Below are positions 47,640 through 59,879 of a stretch of DNA of 64,000 bases, piece after piece. The notes under the pieces are model-generated. The model worked only from the letters and a program-made list of their open reading frames with translations. It was not told where the DNA came from and did no database searches. The DNA is from Vitellaria paradoxa (Eukaryota; Streptophyta; Magnoliopsida; Ericales; Sapotaceae), in NCBI GenBank assembly GCA_019916065.1, contig CM034236.1:16755167-16819166 (forward strand). The letters run 5' to 3'. Each line of letters starts with the position of its first letter. Within the stretch, counting starts at the first letter, position 1. The translations under genes and the position numbers were made by a program.

Positions 47640-48990
47640 TCTTTTTTCAAGCCATCTAAGTAAGTGAATAAATTTAATCTCATATATCATATTTACTTTT
47701 TTTCTCTTTCAACTAACATCATTAAATTTAGTATTTTTCTTAAATCAATTCAATTCTTAAATTTAAACATGTATTTTAAAAATTAAGTTTCATGTATCAA
47801 ATCAAATCAAATTAAATTTTTACTTTAAAATCAAGTTAATTCTAAGAGAAGAATTTTTTCAAACAAAGTGTTATTGATTGAAAATGACTTACACTAAATT
47901 TATATTAAAAAAATTATAATATATATCCACTTGTATTTGTTTAGTTCTCAGTTTACCTAATCTAAATTAAAAATGAAATAAATTTATTTATTTATTTTTA
48001 CTTCCACCATAAATCTAAAGTTTCAAAAACAATATTAGTGGATTGAGGACTTCGTTTAGTTGGGTTAGGCTCATCCCCACAAAAGTTTGTTCTTTTTATC
48101 ATTCACAATTGTTAGCATCTCTTTGTCAAAAATCAAGTTTTCCTAATCAAAACGTGAAATTATTAGAATAAAAACAAAGAAAGAAGGGAAAAAATTAAAA
48201 ATTAAAACTTTCGGTTGAATTGCCGACAATAACTACAAAGATTAGTTGCCAATGTATGTGATGTAGTCAACATGGATGTGTGCCACATAATTTGAAGACT
48301 CGGTTTGGATGCAGAAAAACTAATTTTTAATTTTTTGTAAATTGTTTTTCATTTATATGATTTCTCTCACCAAAATTTAATTTTTTTTAAAGATATAATT
48401 TTTAGGGGCGTTAATTGCATTTGTTAAAAACAAAAATCAAAATACCATGTTCATTTGAATTATAATTATTCGTTTTAAAAAAAGTAGCAAAAAAGTTAAT
48501 TTCTTTTATTTTTTAACTTTTATCGACATGAATTTTTTGATTTTTTTTAAGAAAGATATAAACATGCTTAAAAGCTATAAGTTCTAAAAAAATTAACTTT
48601 TGGTGAAAAAAACTATATAAGAAAAAAAGAATCCTAAGACAAAACCAATTCTTAAAAAAAAAAGCAATGTGCTTTTTGGTACCCAAATGCATCCCAGCTA
48701 AGCTAATCTCGGGAATTTGATAAACAAAAAAATGGGAGGTGATGTCAACTTGGAAACAACCAAGTTCAAGACTATTAAATTAAAATTTAATGGTTTAAAC
48801 ACATTCATATTTTTTAGAATAAATATATGTGGTGTACTTGAACCATTGGATTTTAATTCAACAACTCTAAATTCAGCTGTCACCAAGTTGACAGCACATG
48901 CGCTATCAACCCCTTCACCTCTAATAAACAAATGATATATAACGACATGAATTGACCCGCTCTGATACTACATGAAAGTTTGTCACATTC
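47640..48990. repeat. Dispersed repeat, copy B
   Basis: 47640-48260 is closely similar to 62960-63530 and 47990-48990 to 3220-4190. It ends with a sequence resembling a tRNA-Met primer-binding site on the minus strand (CGCTCTGATACTA near 48960) followed by CATGAAAGTTTGTCAC, so it may be the internal 5' region of an unidentified minus-strand retroelement. A MITE related to that at 3541 lies at about 48298-48696. Confidence 0.72.
48298..48696. mobile_element. Tourist-like MITE, second copy
   Basis: It starts with CTCGGTTTGGATGCAGAAAAA and ends with TTTTTGGTACCCAAATGCATCC, an inverted match with a few changes. It shares the internal order of the copy at 3541-3915. Both sit at the same place within the dispersed repeat, so one insertion was copied along with the repeat. 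The flanking triplet is decayed here. Confidence 0.62.
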
Positions 48991-49029
48991 ACTGAATGAA
49001 ACACTTTCTTTGTAATTCTAGACAATTTT

Positions 49030-49290
49030 AAGAGATAAAAAAAATATTGAATTTTTCTTTCGTTGTTGTGCTAGCATTTTGAGCAAAATTTGGTTGTATA
49101 CTGATAATTTTTTAATATTTCAAAAAATACTGTTAATTGAGAAAGTACCCTTTCAAAAAGTGCTCTTAGAAAACACTCTTTCAAAGAGTGATGTCTAAAA
49201 GTAGCATTTTAAAGTGTGTTATCTAAAAGCATTATTTCAAAGTGTGCTTTCTAAACTTTTACAATTTCTTCAACAAACTATTTTCATATA
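49030..49290. repeat. Left terminal inverted repeat of the MULE
   Basis: It matches the reverse complement of 56170-56468. It contains a run of imperfect CTTTCAAAGAGTG / TCTAAAAG units (49145-49255). Confidence 0.75.
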
Positions 49291-50018
49291 ACCCATGTTA
49301 ACATAACCACCAATACAACAAACACAATGTTTCCATATAACTCCTGTTAACACAACCACCAATACAACAAATACAACTGCATGTTACAGCCACCAATCCT
49401 TGCTTATTTGGAAAAACACGCTATCGCAAATTATATAAAAACTAGAACCAACTGTCAAATCTCTCTTCATTAGCAATGGCAAATGCTAAAGGGAATATTT
49501 GTAGTTAGTAGCTATTACAATTAATAGCTTACCATTATACTTTCCATATAAGTGTGTGGCATCAATGCTTACAAGTTTGCAATGGGCAAAACCATCAATT
49601 GAAGGCTTGAATGCCCAAAATACATATTGAAGCACTGTAGTCCCCTAGAGTCTCCCAGGCATAAGGTCTACAGTTGATGTCCCACCAATAGCAACTTCGA
49701 TTATGAGGCCATCAACTACAAACCTTATTGTTGACCTAGTGCTCAAACTTATGAAAGTTTGTGAGTCAGGTTGATGAAATTCAAACTCAACAGCATCTGA
49801 CACGGTGTTAACATTCAAACCTTCTATTTGTGGTAATACATCATCTACAGTCACCATTATCAAACCCAGGAATTATGTCCTCATCTTTCCATATCTTCCA
49901 TGGTTTGAGGGACAAATGAATCATCAACTGTTGTATGTTCTAGATTTAATGCAAGTTCTTAAACAGCCTCCTATGCACATAATTCTTGAGTTATATGAGC
50001 TGTAGAAGGAGTATCAGC

Positions 50019-53000
50019 TGTCATACCCTGAAATCCACGACCGGAGACATGGGAACGAAACCCAAAAAAAATAAATATCAAACAATGAAGAATGTACCAT
50101 ATCGGAGCGAAAGCTAATTAAAGTAAGTATTTATTCAATTTCTTAAATATTCAAAATACCTTTAAAATGCCCTAAAAATGGGCTGCAAAACCATGCCACA
50201 AATATGGGCCCAAATCAATACTCCATTAAAATTTAACTATTGGAATGCAAAATAAAACAAATCATCCAGTTATAACAACCCAAGACGGCTAGCTAACCCA
50301 CTGGTCCATCATAAGCATCAACCCTTGCATTACCAACTGTAGTAGGTGGTGAGCACTAAATTTCACGTGTGCTCAGAAAGTGTTTATAAAATATAATTTT
50401 TTAATCATGCAAAGCTATTAACACTAATTAATAAGAATAAAATTTAAAATCTTAAAATTTTCAAAATATCCATATTTAATCAGTACATTCAAAGTAATAA
50501 AGTTACTCAGCCATGATTCCGCAATCCCATGATAAAAATAAATCATTTCACATCATTCACATCACCACATATCAATATCATACTATGGCTCAGATACTCT
50601 ACAAGTTTAGTCTGTGGCCTCATAAGTGAACCCAAAATAAATCTCCAGGCCTAAGACATGAGGTACAACTAGTCCCGCAGTCCTAGGTGTACTCATCACA
50701 TCCACAGATCTTAGTCATGGGATACAATTGGCCCCGTAGTTCCAAATGTACTCATCACATCCTTAGACCCCAATCATGGGATACAATTGGTCCCGCAGTC
50801 CCAAATGTACTCATTTGTCTTAGTAAGCAAACCGGTCCCATAATCCCGGTACTAAATATACACTAGAATAAGCCATACATACATTTCGTAGGTTTCTAGC
50901 CTACTGGTTATGCTAACCACCCTACGCAAGTTTTGGGACTTTCAACCATTGGGCTCTAGAACCCACTCTTTCTAGTACCCTTAATGACCCCAATAACCCA
51001 AAAATCAAACCTCAAGTAATTCCTTTAATTAATAGCACAACATACACAAAAGTTCTCCCTAATTTGATTTTTTTGTGTTCTTCCCTTTACTTTATAAATT
51101 TTATGAAGTGTGAATGTGTTTCGGGCCTAAGTTTCATGTTGCCCTTCCATAAAAATATTCTCATACAAGATTTATCACATAAATATCATGCAACCATATT
51201 CAGGAATATATATGCAGCTAGCTTGGTAAATAAAATTTTATATCAAGCATGTCATGACAATGAAGGATTCAAGACATAAATTTTGATAATTAATAAAAAA
51301 ATAGAAAATGAAATATTTTATACTAATTCAAAAGCCTAAAATACTTATAATTAAGTCCAGTTTCATAAAAAAAAGATTTAAAATTTATTCATAAAGCCAT
51401 AAAATATAGATTTTAAAAAAACTAAATGGGTATTTCTATTAGAACCGTACAAAACAGCTCGCTTTCATGATTTTTATAAAATCCATTTTAAATCCAAAAA
51501 TTTTAAATTTTTACAGAAATTTCATTCATATATCTAGTTTAACATATAAAAATTTCAAAAATTATATCTATTATCCCAAATAACAACACTAGAGGGAGGT
51601 GAATAGGGTTGCTTAAAAAAATTTGAAAATAAAAATTTCAACCCTAAAACAAATATGTCAAGATGAAAAGGATAATCAAATATAAAATGCACCAAAAAAA
51701 ATTATTCAATATTTGTGGATGAAGAGTGAGTGCTAGTGTTTACAATAAATATAAAGAGAAGGGAGAAGAAGCAAACACAATCAATTATAGTGGTTCGGCT
51801 TCAATGTTGCCTACATCCATTCCCCAAGGCCTTCCTTGAGATTTCTCCACTATTCTTTGAAGAGCTTATTACACACTAGCTTCCCAAGGTGCTAGAAACA
51901 TTTCCCAAGTGATTTTATCCCCAAATCACTCACATAAGTCTCTCTCAAAGAAAGTATCTTGTTTTGGTTCTAACACTTAAATCAAAACCAACAAGAGCTC
52001 ACCCAACTCTCACGAATTAAAAGGGTTTTAAATTTCCCTTTCTTGCAACAATAATGATGAGTTTAAAACTCAATCAAATCAAAAAAACTCTCACAAGTTG
52101 AATATGAAAGATGAAGCACAAGTGTGAGAAGAAATCACTCTATGTTTGCAAAGTTATTGAATTCCTTGTATCTCTTGGTAAGCACTTTTTTCTTACTCTT
52201 TTTCTTCTCTTGAATCTGAGTTTGAGGCTCTATTTATAGATGAAAATCTCCAAATGGCCGTTACTAAGTGAAAATACACTTTTGCCCTTGAAAGAAATTG
52301 AATTTTCTTGCTTCCAATGCTGTCTTTCATATTCATATTTTCTGAGATATATTTGTGACCATTTTTCACCCTCGTAACGTTCAAATCTGACATTGCCTCA
52401 GAGTAAATCCTTTGCAAATATATAAGTCAGCTATCACATGTCAAAATTTGAGCTCCATCCAACGGTCATATAGTCAGATATGGCTTCTGAACCAAGACCA
52501 GCTTCTGGTTGCTTTTTCTGACATTCTGAATATGTGTTTCCAGTTCAAGCTTCTGTTTCACTATGATACTTTTAGAATTAGAAGAAACTACAAAAGTTGT
52601 AGCTTTTTGAGTCTTCTTTTCACACACCAAAAATCAGAATTTTTAAAGTTGTATAGTATAATTTATGTCTAAAAAACTCAGACTAGCTCCAGAATTCAGA
52701 ATTAAAAACTTTTCTATAATGACTAATATTCCAACTCATGTTTTGATATCTTAACGTGAGATCCACAAAAATTTCCCTCCGGTAAAGTTGTAGATATAGA
52801 AGTCTAGTTTACTATATTAAAATTTCATGATAATTGAACTGTTGGATCTTAAGATATCATCTATATACTGACATGTGTCTGATTTCTCTGTTTACCCGAG
52901 TTAACCTCTAGTTCAAATCTTCATCTTACTTTGATTTCTATTACTCCCAACTTTAAAATTCCTTTATTCCTTCCTCCAAATTATATGAAAATATCTAAAA

Positions 53001-54418
53001 AATAATATCAATCTCTTCCAACTCTATTATCTTGAATCTATCAAATGAATTGTAACATTTCATACAATGTCTATTTGAAAATTAATTGTGAAAATTTAAT
53101 TCATTGTTTGTTATCATCAAAATCAATTATAAAACTAACTTTATAAACCTTGGGCCAACAATATCAACTTTTATTTATACCTTTTATACCAAAAATCTGA
53201 CTGTTGTTAGTACAATAACGTAAACCAAATAGCTAACTTTCAATATTTTTATAAAATAAATTATTACTCAGAAATTTATAAAAAATTACTTTAGAATCTC
53301 TAACATGTCTAGTTTCATATATAAAATTCTTAGAAATTAATTTAATCTCTAGGTATCATTTTTATACCAAAAATTAAACTCCTGTCAGCACAGCAATTTA
53401 AAACAAACAGTCAACTTTCACGATTTTTGTAAAATCCATTTAAACTCAAAAAAAATATGAAATTTTTACTGGATATTAGTTTGGATATGTACTCCCATAT
53501 ATAAAAGTATCAAAAATTAATTTGACCTCTAAGTATGAATTTTCATATAAAAATTGTGCTGATCCTAGTATAAAAATCTCAACCAATCAGTCAAGTTTGA
53601 CTATTTTTAATAAATTCATTTAAATTCCAAAAATTATGAAATTTTTACAAGAAACTCATATACATGTCTGATTTAACATATAAAAGTTTCAATAATTAAA
53701 TCAATCTCTAAGTATGACTTTTATGGGAAAATAATGTACCTATTTTAGTGTGAAAGTTCCAGAATTTCACATAATCAAGAATCAATTCATAGAATAGGTT
53801 TTTCATCTCTTGCACACACACATATATATACATGACATGATAAAAAAAATATATCAAATAAACACAATCCCACCTATCTTACTACACACATAGATGATCG
53901 GTGTGTATTGCGTTACTACCAACTCAAGTTGGCCTTCTAGAGTGATTTCGGTGATCCCTTCTTTCAAACCTAACTCGGGACTTCGTTCGTCTTACACCGA
54001 GCTCTCTTAATAGGTATGATTGTACCAACCCCCTCTTGTTGGAACTTTTGAAACCAAAGTAGAAGAATAGTGGGAAGTAGAAAACTCTCTGGTGCAAGTT
54101 ATGTATGTGAAGAAAATGATAGGAGATGAAGAAGAGTGGTTTATGTAAAAATGTTTCATCTTTCCCTTCCGTTACATGTACCACCATAACTTACCCATCA
54201 ATACACCTTTAAACCACAAATTCCTTGCTATAACCATTTGGCCTCTCTTATGACAATAATTTTTTGTCATAACTCCTCCTCCCACTCTCTCTCACACACA
54301 CAACCGATTAAATAAATATATCACACATAAAATAAATAAAATAAAATTTAAAGAATAAAAATTTGAATAAAATAAAAGTATATATATATATATATTTTTA
54401 AAATTATGGGTTCTTACA
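50019..54418 (-). mobile_element. Solo gypsy-type LTR, same family as 12084-36218
   Basis: It starts with TGTCATACCCTGAAATCCAC and ends with GGGTTCTTACA, i.e. TGTAAGAACCC to GGGTATGACA on its own strand. Flanks are TCAGC (50014-50018) and TTAGC (54419-54423), one change apart. Its net length without the nested element (51579-53160) is about 2.8 kb, like the copy at 12084. Shared landmarks include TTTCTAGCCTACT...GTTATGCTA near 50893 and CACTACCAACTCAAGTTGG-like sequence near 53915. It lies inside the MULE transposase gene. Confidence 0.82.
51579..53160 (-). mobile_element. Solo copia-type (SIRE-like) LTR nested in the solo LTR
   Basis: On the minus strand it starts with TGTTGGCCCAAGG at 53160. 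It contains TTTTGATGATAACAAACAAT, a CTATAAATAGAGCC TATA region at about 52229-52242, and the downstream phrase GTGGTTCGGC that is read here as GCCGAACCACT on the minus strand near 51790. ATATC flanks it exactly (51574-51578 and 53161-53165). The far end, GGGATAATA, lacks the usual CA. The flanks join smoothly into the outer LTR pattern. No internal region is present. Confidence 0.7.
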
Positions 54419-54839
54419 TTAGCAAGTAGAGTGACTAAATCAGGAAGTGTCCATCCTATTAACTTGCTTGAACAAGTAGGGGGAATGGGAGACTCCTGCG
54501 ACACCAACTTGTACTCTATGTACAAGTTAAGGTGGGTACGATTCAACTCTTCAAGAACATCCATCATTGCTACAACAGAAACATCATTTTTCACCCACAA
54601 TGCTCTGTAATTTACCCCATCGAGGACACTAAATGGAAACTAATGAGGTTGAACTTGACTTGACTCCCTTCCAAAACCTATTATAGAACTAAGTTTAGAT
54701 ATAAGTTCTTCATATCTTATAGTCAGAGTCACTCTAATAAGATCCTCATATTCCTAATCATATGACAAACCCTCAGCATTGTATTTTGTGTTACCAACCC
54801 AATAGTAAAACAATAACACAAATTTTGGAGCCATCTTAC

Positions 54840-56165
54840 TTTCACAAAATAACAATTCAAATCTCAAAATATAAGCTAAAATAGTAAAGTTATCATGAGG
54901 AGATGAACCATATTATCTGAGCTTGGGATCGGTCAAGTTAATAATTAAAAAAACAAAACAAAAATAAAAACACTAGGCACTTGCGAGCAAAGTTAACATT
55001 TAAAAGATTATAAACTACAAAATTAAATTAGATATTCACAGTTTTATTATTTATAGTTTTATTTTGTTTAGAATTTTTCTCATTGCCAAACCACACTTTA
55101 GATTATTTAAATTTCTATTTTGTTTTAATTTTTCAAAAAAGTAAGTAGAAAAATAAAAAATAAAAAATAAAAAATAAAAATAATAGTGTATGCTTAATCT
55201 CTATTTGTATTGAAAACAATTTCTAATTAATATTTTGTTTTTTACTCACATAAAGTTCACTAGAATAGTACAGTATTAATATATTTATATGATAATATTT
55301 ACATGAAAAATAGAAATAAAAATTAAAGTCGATAAAATATCAAAAAACTTTGAAAAAAAAATCATACACAATATATTCATCAACTTACAGATCAATATAA
55401 AATACATAATTTCGAAAATAACAATTTTAGAAAATAGTCCACTAGGAAAAATTCTAAATAACAAAATTAAAACTTAATTCACTAAATTTATAAATTAAAA
55501 AATGAGCCAAAAAATGAGATACGACCAATTCTATTTAAAAAAAATTGTAAATCAAATGTCAAATAATGTACAAAAGTCCACTTGAGAAAAGTCATACCAG
55601 AAAAATATTAGGATTTTGCTAGAAAAAGTTCAAATAAATAATTAACTGCTAATTAAGAACCACATTATTCTAATTTTATATTTTGAAATTAATTTTAAAA
55701 TTAGAATTAGAAATTGTAGGGCTTTACCCTGGGTTAGAGAAAGCCTTTCCAAATATTTTCAAAGGCCATAGGAAAATTTTCAAAAAAGAAAAAGAAAAAA
55801 ATGATGCGACAATTTACAAACAAAAAAAGATGAAACAATTTCAACCCAACAATTTCAACAATTAACTCTTTCAAAAATTAGAAAAATTAGGGCAAAAAAA
55901 ACTATGCATTTTGTGTGTATAGCTAGTCACACTTACATATAATATATACATTTGTATACAATATACAATATACATATTTGCATATAACATTCTCTGTGCG
56001 TGTGTGTTTATATTTTATCTATGTGTATATATGTGCATATACAACAAAGAGAAGAGTAGGAGGAAGGAAGCCTAACCTCATATCCAATGTCTGTGTACTC
56101 GAGAAGTGGGAATAGAACCCTCATCAATAGATTTGAGGAGTGGGGCCCCAGTGAAGTGGCGTATC
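54840..56165. other. Interior of the MULE upstream of its gene
   Basis: AT-rich non-coding DNA. No gene seen. It may hold the transposase promoter. Confidence 0.45.
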
Positions 56166-56169
56166 CTCT

Positions 56170-56468
56170 TACAATAGTTTGAAGAAAAAACAATGAATGA
56201 AGTGAATGGAAGAAAATGTTTTTATTGAAAATTATAACTATGCTGGAAACATTCTTTGAAAGGGTGATTTTAAAAAAATACTTTCTAAAAGGGCATTTAA
56301 AAAAAAACACTCTTTAAAAGGGTGTTTTCTAAAAGCACTCTTTGAAAGAGTACTTTCTCTGCTAACAATATTCTTTTAAATACTAAAAAATCATTAGTAT
56401 ACAACCAAAATTTACTCAAAATATCAGCACAACAAAAAAAATTCAAAAATATTCAATCCTTTGAAATA
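56170..56468. repeat. Right terminal inverted repeat of the MULE
   Basis: Inverted copy of 49030-49290, including tandem ACTCTTTGAAAGAG / TTTCTAAAAG(GG) units at 56258-56360. Confidence 0.75.
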
Positions 56469-56548
56469 TTTTAATTGGTCAAGACATTTCACTATTACAT
56501 ACCATCATCTCTTAGATGTAGATTTTAAACTCGAGGATGAGTTCATCT

Positions 56549-56963
56549 TGTAAAGCTAATTTATGGCAAATCCAAACAAAATAAATTAAATTTGGAATTA
56601 AAGTGGTTTCCTAATTTAAAGAGGAAAAAAATTCCTAAAGATGAAAGAGAGTGTAGCCAAAGAAGTCCAAATATGAAAAAATTATACAAGTTTCCAAATT
56701 CTAAAGGGTCCCAGCAATACTTGGAGAATTTCCCAGTCAAATCAACTTTGGGCAGTAGACCGTAGAGGTAACTCAAGGGATTGAGGTATCTTCGCAGGCA
56801 AGGTACTGGATAAGGTTTCCCTGGATAGGGTATTGTTTTGATGTCTTTCCCTGGATAGGGTTTTGTTTTGATGTCTTTCCCTACATAAGGTTTCCTTATA
56901 ATTTCTCAATGCCTTCATACTTTATTATTTATTGTGTGGATTAGGAGTGATTCGAAAATTTCA
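56549..56963 (+). repeat. Probable 5' LTR of a gag-only copia derivative
   Basis: About 56549-56805 is directly similar to 61680-61940 (shared AAATTTGGAATT, AGCCAAAGAAGTCCAAATAT, AAAAATTATACAAGTTTCCA, TGAGGTATCTTCGCAGGCA). The remainder contains a roughly 31 bp tandem repeat with TTTCCCTGGATAGGGT and TTTTGATGTC. It ends a few bases before a primer-binding site. The inner half differs from the 3' copy, so one or both are rearranged. Confidence 0.65.
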
Positions 56964-56965
56964 AT

Positions 56966-56977
56966 TAGTATTAGAAC
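56966..56977 (+). promoter_or_regulatory. Degenerate tRNA-Met primer-binding site
   Basis: It reads TAGTATTAGAAC followed by GGGTCATT, against the copia form TGGTATCAGAGCGGGTCA. It lies just upstream of gag. Confidence 0.7.
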
Positions 56978-57020
56978 GGGTCATTCTACGTTTTTTGAGT
57001 GAGATTTTCAAACCGAATCG

Positions 57021-59870
57021 ATGGATCAACAACGTGAAGGAGGCTCTAGTTCAAGACAACCATGGTTCGATGGTACTAATTATTCATATTGAAAGGTACG
57101 AATGCAAGCTTATCTATTATCTATACATTACAAAGTTTGATTGGCTGTTATTCAAGGATAGACTGAACCTACACATGAAGTTAAGGGCAAGATTGTTTCA
57201 AAGCCTATTGAATCTTGGACCAAGTTAAAACAAAATGGTTCTGATTGGAATCTCAAGGTGTTGAATAATATCTTTATTGTTGTTTATCCAAATGAATTTT
57301 GCAAAATCTCACGTTGTCTCAGTACAAGAAAAGCTTGGCTTATTCTTTAAAATACACATGAAAGAAACCTACAACTAAAGAAATCCAAACTTCAAAAACT
57401 TATATTAGAATTTGAAGCCATCAAGATGAATAGTGATGAGATGTTAGACGATTTATAAGTCCCTTTGAGTCATATGGTAAATTCTTACCACAACCTTGGA
57501 GAACCTATTCTTAGTTTCAAAATGGTACATAAAATTCTATGCTCTCTTACTCATTCTTTTGGTGCTAAAGTTACTGTAATTGAAGAAGTCAAGGATGTAG
57601 ATGAGATAAAGATTGAGGGCTTGGTAGGATCTCTTCAAACTAACGAAGCAAACATACTCAAATCCAAAAAGATCTCCAAGGAATCACACACTACAACAAA
57701 TCACACTTTCGGCGACCATTTTTTCCGACCAAATATAAATTTGGTCGTTAAAGGTAACTTTTCCCGACCAAATATAAATTTAGTCACCAATAGTCACTTT
57801 TTCCCGACCAAAAAAATGTTAGTCGCCAAATGATAACTTTTCCCGACTAATTGGTCGCTAAAGGGCAACTTTTCCCGACCAAATATAAATTTGGTAGCTA
57901 AAGGCGAACTTTTCCCGACCAATTGGTCGGGAAAAGTGTAAAAAAATTATTACAAAGAGAGTTAAAACAATTAAATAAAAATAATAAAAATTTAAGGGAA
58001 CTTTTCCCGACCAATTAGTCGGGAAAAGTGAAAAAAATTATAGATCGACACGTGGCATAATGATAGATCGACACGTGGCACAACACCAAGGTGCCATGTG
58101 GCATGATGACATGTCAACAAATAATGCCACGTGGCACCACATTTAAATTTTTATTTTCTTAAATTAATTTAAATTTTTAATTTTAAACTTTTTGCCGACC
58201 AATTGGTCGGGAAAAGTGAAGAATTGCCGACCAATTGGTCAGCAAAAGATTTTGTATTTTTTCCCATTAAAAATTCTTTGCCGACCAATTAGTCGGGAAA
58301 GGTTTTATATTTGCCGACCAAATGATTTTTTAGTCGGGAAAAGTTTCCCCGACGAGCCTTCGCCGACCAAATACCGACCAAATAAATTTGGTCGGGAAAT
58401 GTTTCGCCGACTAAATTATACCTTTTAGCGACCAAATTTTTGGTCGGTAATTGTGTGATTTTTTGTAGTGGCACTCAAAACTATACAAGAAGAAAAAAAA
58501 AAGATTTTGACAACGAAAAGTTTAATGATGAAGAGGTGGTTTTTTTAGCAAAGAAATTTAGAAAAATTCTCAACAAGGCAAAGAAGGCCAACTCTAGTAG
58601 AGCCACGACATCAGACTCAAAGCCACAAATGAAAGAGAAGAAATTCAAGGGCAACAAGAAATCATCAAAGCAACCCCAAGGAATTTAGTGCTTTAAATGC
58701 TAGGGTTATGGCCATATCGCTCAAGAATGCGCCAACCAGAAGAAGAAAAAACAAGTTAATGTCATGAATGTCATTCTTGATAATGATTCTAATACCGATG
58801 AATCTTTGTCCTTGACTTTTTGTGAAGATGAAAGTAATTTTATTATTGTTTTAGCTTTTCACAATTCTTCCATAGGGGCAAAACCTAAAACCCTAAGTGA
58901 TATTGAGTCTAAGAGTGAAGAATCTGAAGATGAATTCCAAGGTGATGCTGAAAAAGCCTACACCTAACTTTATGAAGAATATTGTGCTCTAAAGAAAAAA
59001 CAACTATACACTTGTTCAGTAAGCCAACATGATGAAAAAAGAGAAAAATGCCCTGAAAATTCAAAACGAGAAACTCTCAGGTACGCTATCTACTTTAGAG
59101 ACTGATAAACAATCACAATATAAACTTACAGAAAAATGGAAAACAAAGTTAGAAGAGGGGAAAAAAAGGTGAAAGATTTTCTAAAGAAAGTCAAGGAACT
59201 TGAAGCCAAGGTAAAAACAAATTGAAGCATCGTTGAGAAGATGAATGCTAGCTCCAACGTAATAGATGAAATTTAGAGTAAGCAAAGGCACCATGAAGAT
59301 AAGTTTGGATTAGGCTACAAAGGTGAAAAGAGCGTACCAACAACACCTCTATAAGTGTCTAAGGCCCCAAAAGCAAAACCCTCTTGTGTTGCAATGCCAT
59401 CTTGGAGGAATACTCCAAAAGCTAAGCCATAAATGTTTCCTCCTCTAAAGGTGAAAGGCACATAATTTTCTAAATCCCCACCCTTTGTACCTATTTATCA
59501 TCATTACTGCATTCAAGGTCACATTCGACCAATTGTCACAAACTTTATAGTTTACCTTTAAATTATGTTAAAAAGTTTTGAAAAATTCAAAACCATAAAG
59601 TCTCTATGACAAATAGATTTTAAGCTTTCACTAATTTGTTTGAACAACCTTTTAGAAAGCCATGCTAGTTTTCAAAGCCAAAGTATAAAAATTTCAAAAA
59701 TCAAAAAATCTAAATTTTTATGAAAAACATGAGAAAAATAAAAATTTTGTCAAGATTATTTTTCCTAAGACTAGGATTTTTTGGGTCAGAAAGAGAGACT
59801 TGAATGTCGGGCACACTCCTAAGAATGTTGAACAAGTGAGCCTTGATAAGTAGAGGCAAATTTTTTTTAT
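57021..59870 (+). pseudogene. Ty1/copia gag (SIRE-like), decayed, split by a CACTA element
   Basis: ATG at 57021 starts MDQQREGGSSSRQPWFDG, then NYSYWKVRMQAYL. The UBN2-type gag core follows with LILEFEAIKMNSDEMLDDL (57405-57460), MVHKILCSLTHSF and KIEGLVGSLQTNEANILK (to about 57670). The CACTA element at 57689-58470 interrupts it. Downstream the frame resumes with DFDNEKFNDEEVVFLAKKFRKI, a zinc knuckle CFKC...GHIAQEC at 58690-58735 with a stop inside, and an acidic stretch. Later pieces include a second knuckle-like YHHYCIQGHIRP near 59495 and FWVRKRDL near 59790. No protease, integrase, reverse transcriptase or RNase H follows, so pol is missing. Confidence 0.85.
57689..58470. mobile_element. 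Non-autonomous CACTA element, copy 2 of the CCGACCAA family
   Basis: It starts with CACTACAACAAAT and ends with GATTTTTTGTAGTG, the same termini as 13077-14676. At 782 bp it lacks the tandem array and the tRNA-like segment but keeps the CACGTGG block (about 58045-58140) and the palindromic CCGACCAATTGGTC repeats. Flanking triplets are ACA (57686-57688) and GCA (58471-58473). The gag frame across the empty site is restored with GCA, so the left triplet looks mutated by one G-to-A at a CpG. Confidence 0.92.
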
Positions 59871-59879
59871 AGACTAAGC

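Larger units (their letters stand above)
49360..54834 (-). pseudogene. mudrA-like MULE transposase, decayed, split by a solo LTR
   Basis: The N-terminus lies right of the LTR: ATG at 54832-54834 begins MAPKFVLLFYYW, typical of plant MULE proteins. It is followed by IRYEELISKL and ALWVKNDVSVVAMMDVL...LNLYIE (to about 54500). The frame meets the LTR at 54419 and resumes left of 50018. The MULE catalytic domain is at about 49630-49370: VFWAFKPSIDGFAHC, VSIDATHLYGKYNGKLL (the Asp of SIDxTH is present), then FAIANEERFDSW and VFPNKQGL. The MuDR-type DNA-binding segment before it is not recognisable, and the SWIM zinc finger expected after it is absent because the left terminus begins there. Stops occur in every part. 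Confidence 0.82.
49030..56468 (-). mobile_element. Mutator-like element (MULE) with long inverted termini
   Basis: 49030-49290 and 56170-56468 are inverted copies, sharing GTTGTGCT, ATTTTGAG, TTTGGTTGTATACT, GAGAAAGTAC and repeated CTTTCAAA(G)AGTG phrases. Between them is a minus-strand mudrA-like gene, split by a solo LTR (50019-54418). Without the LTR and its own insert the element is about 3.0 kb. The outer ends cannot be set to the base, and no clear 9 bp target duplication was found. Confidence 0.8.
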
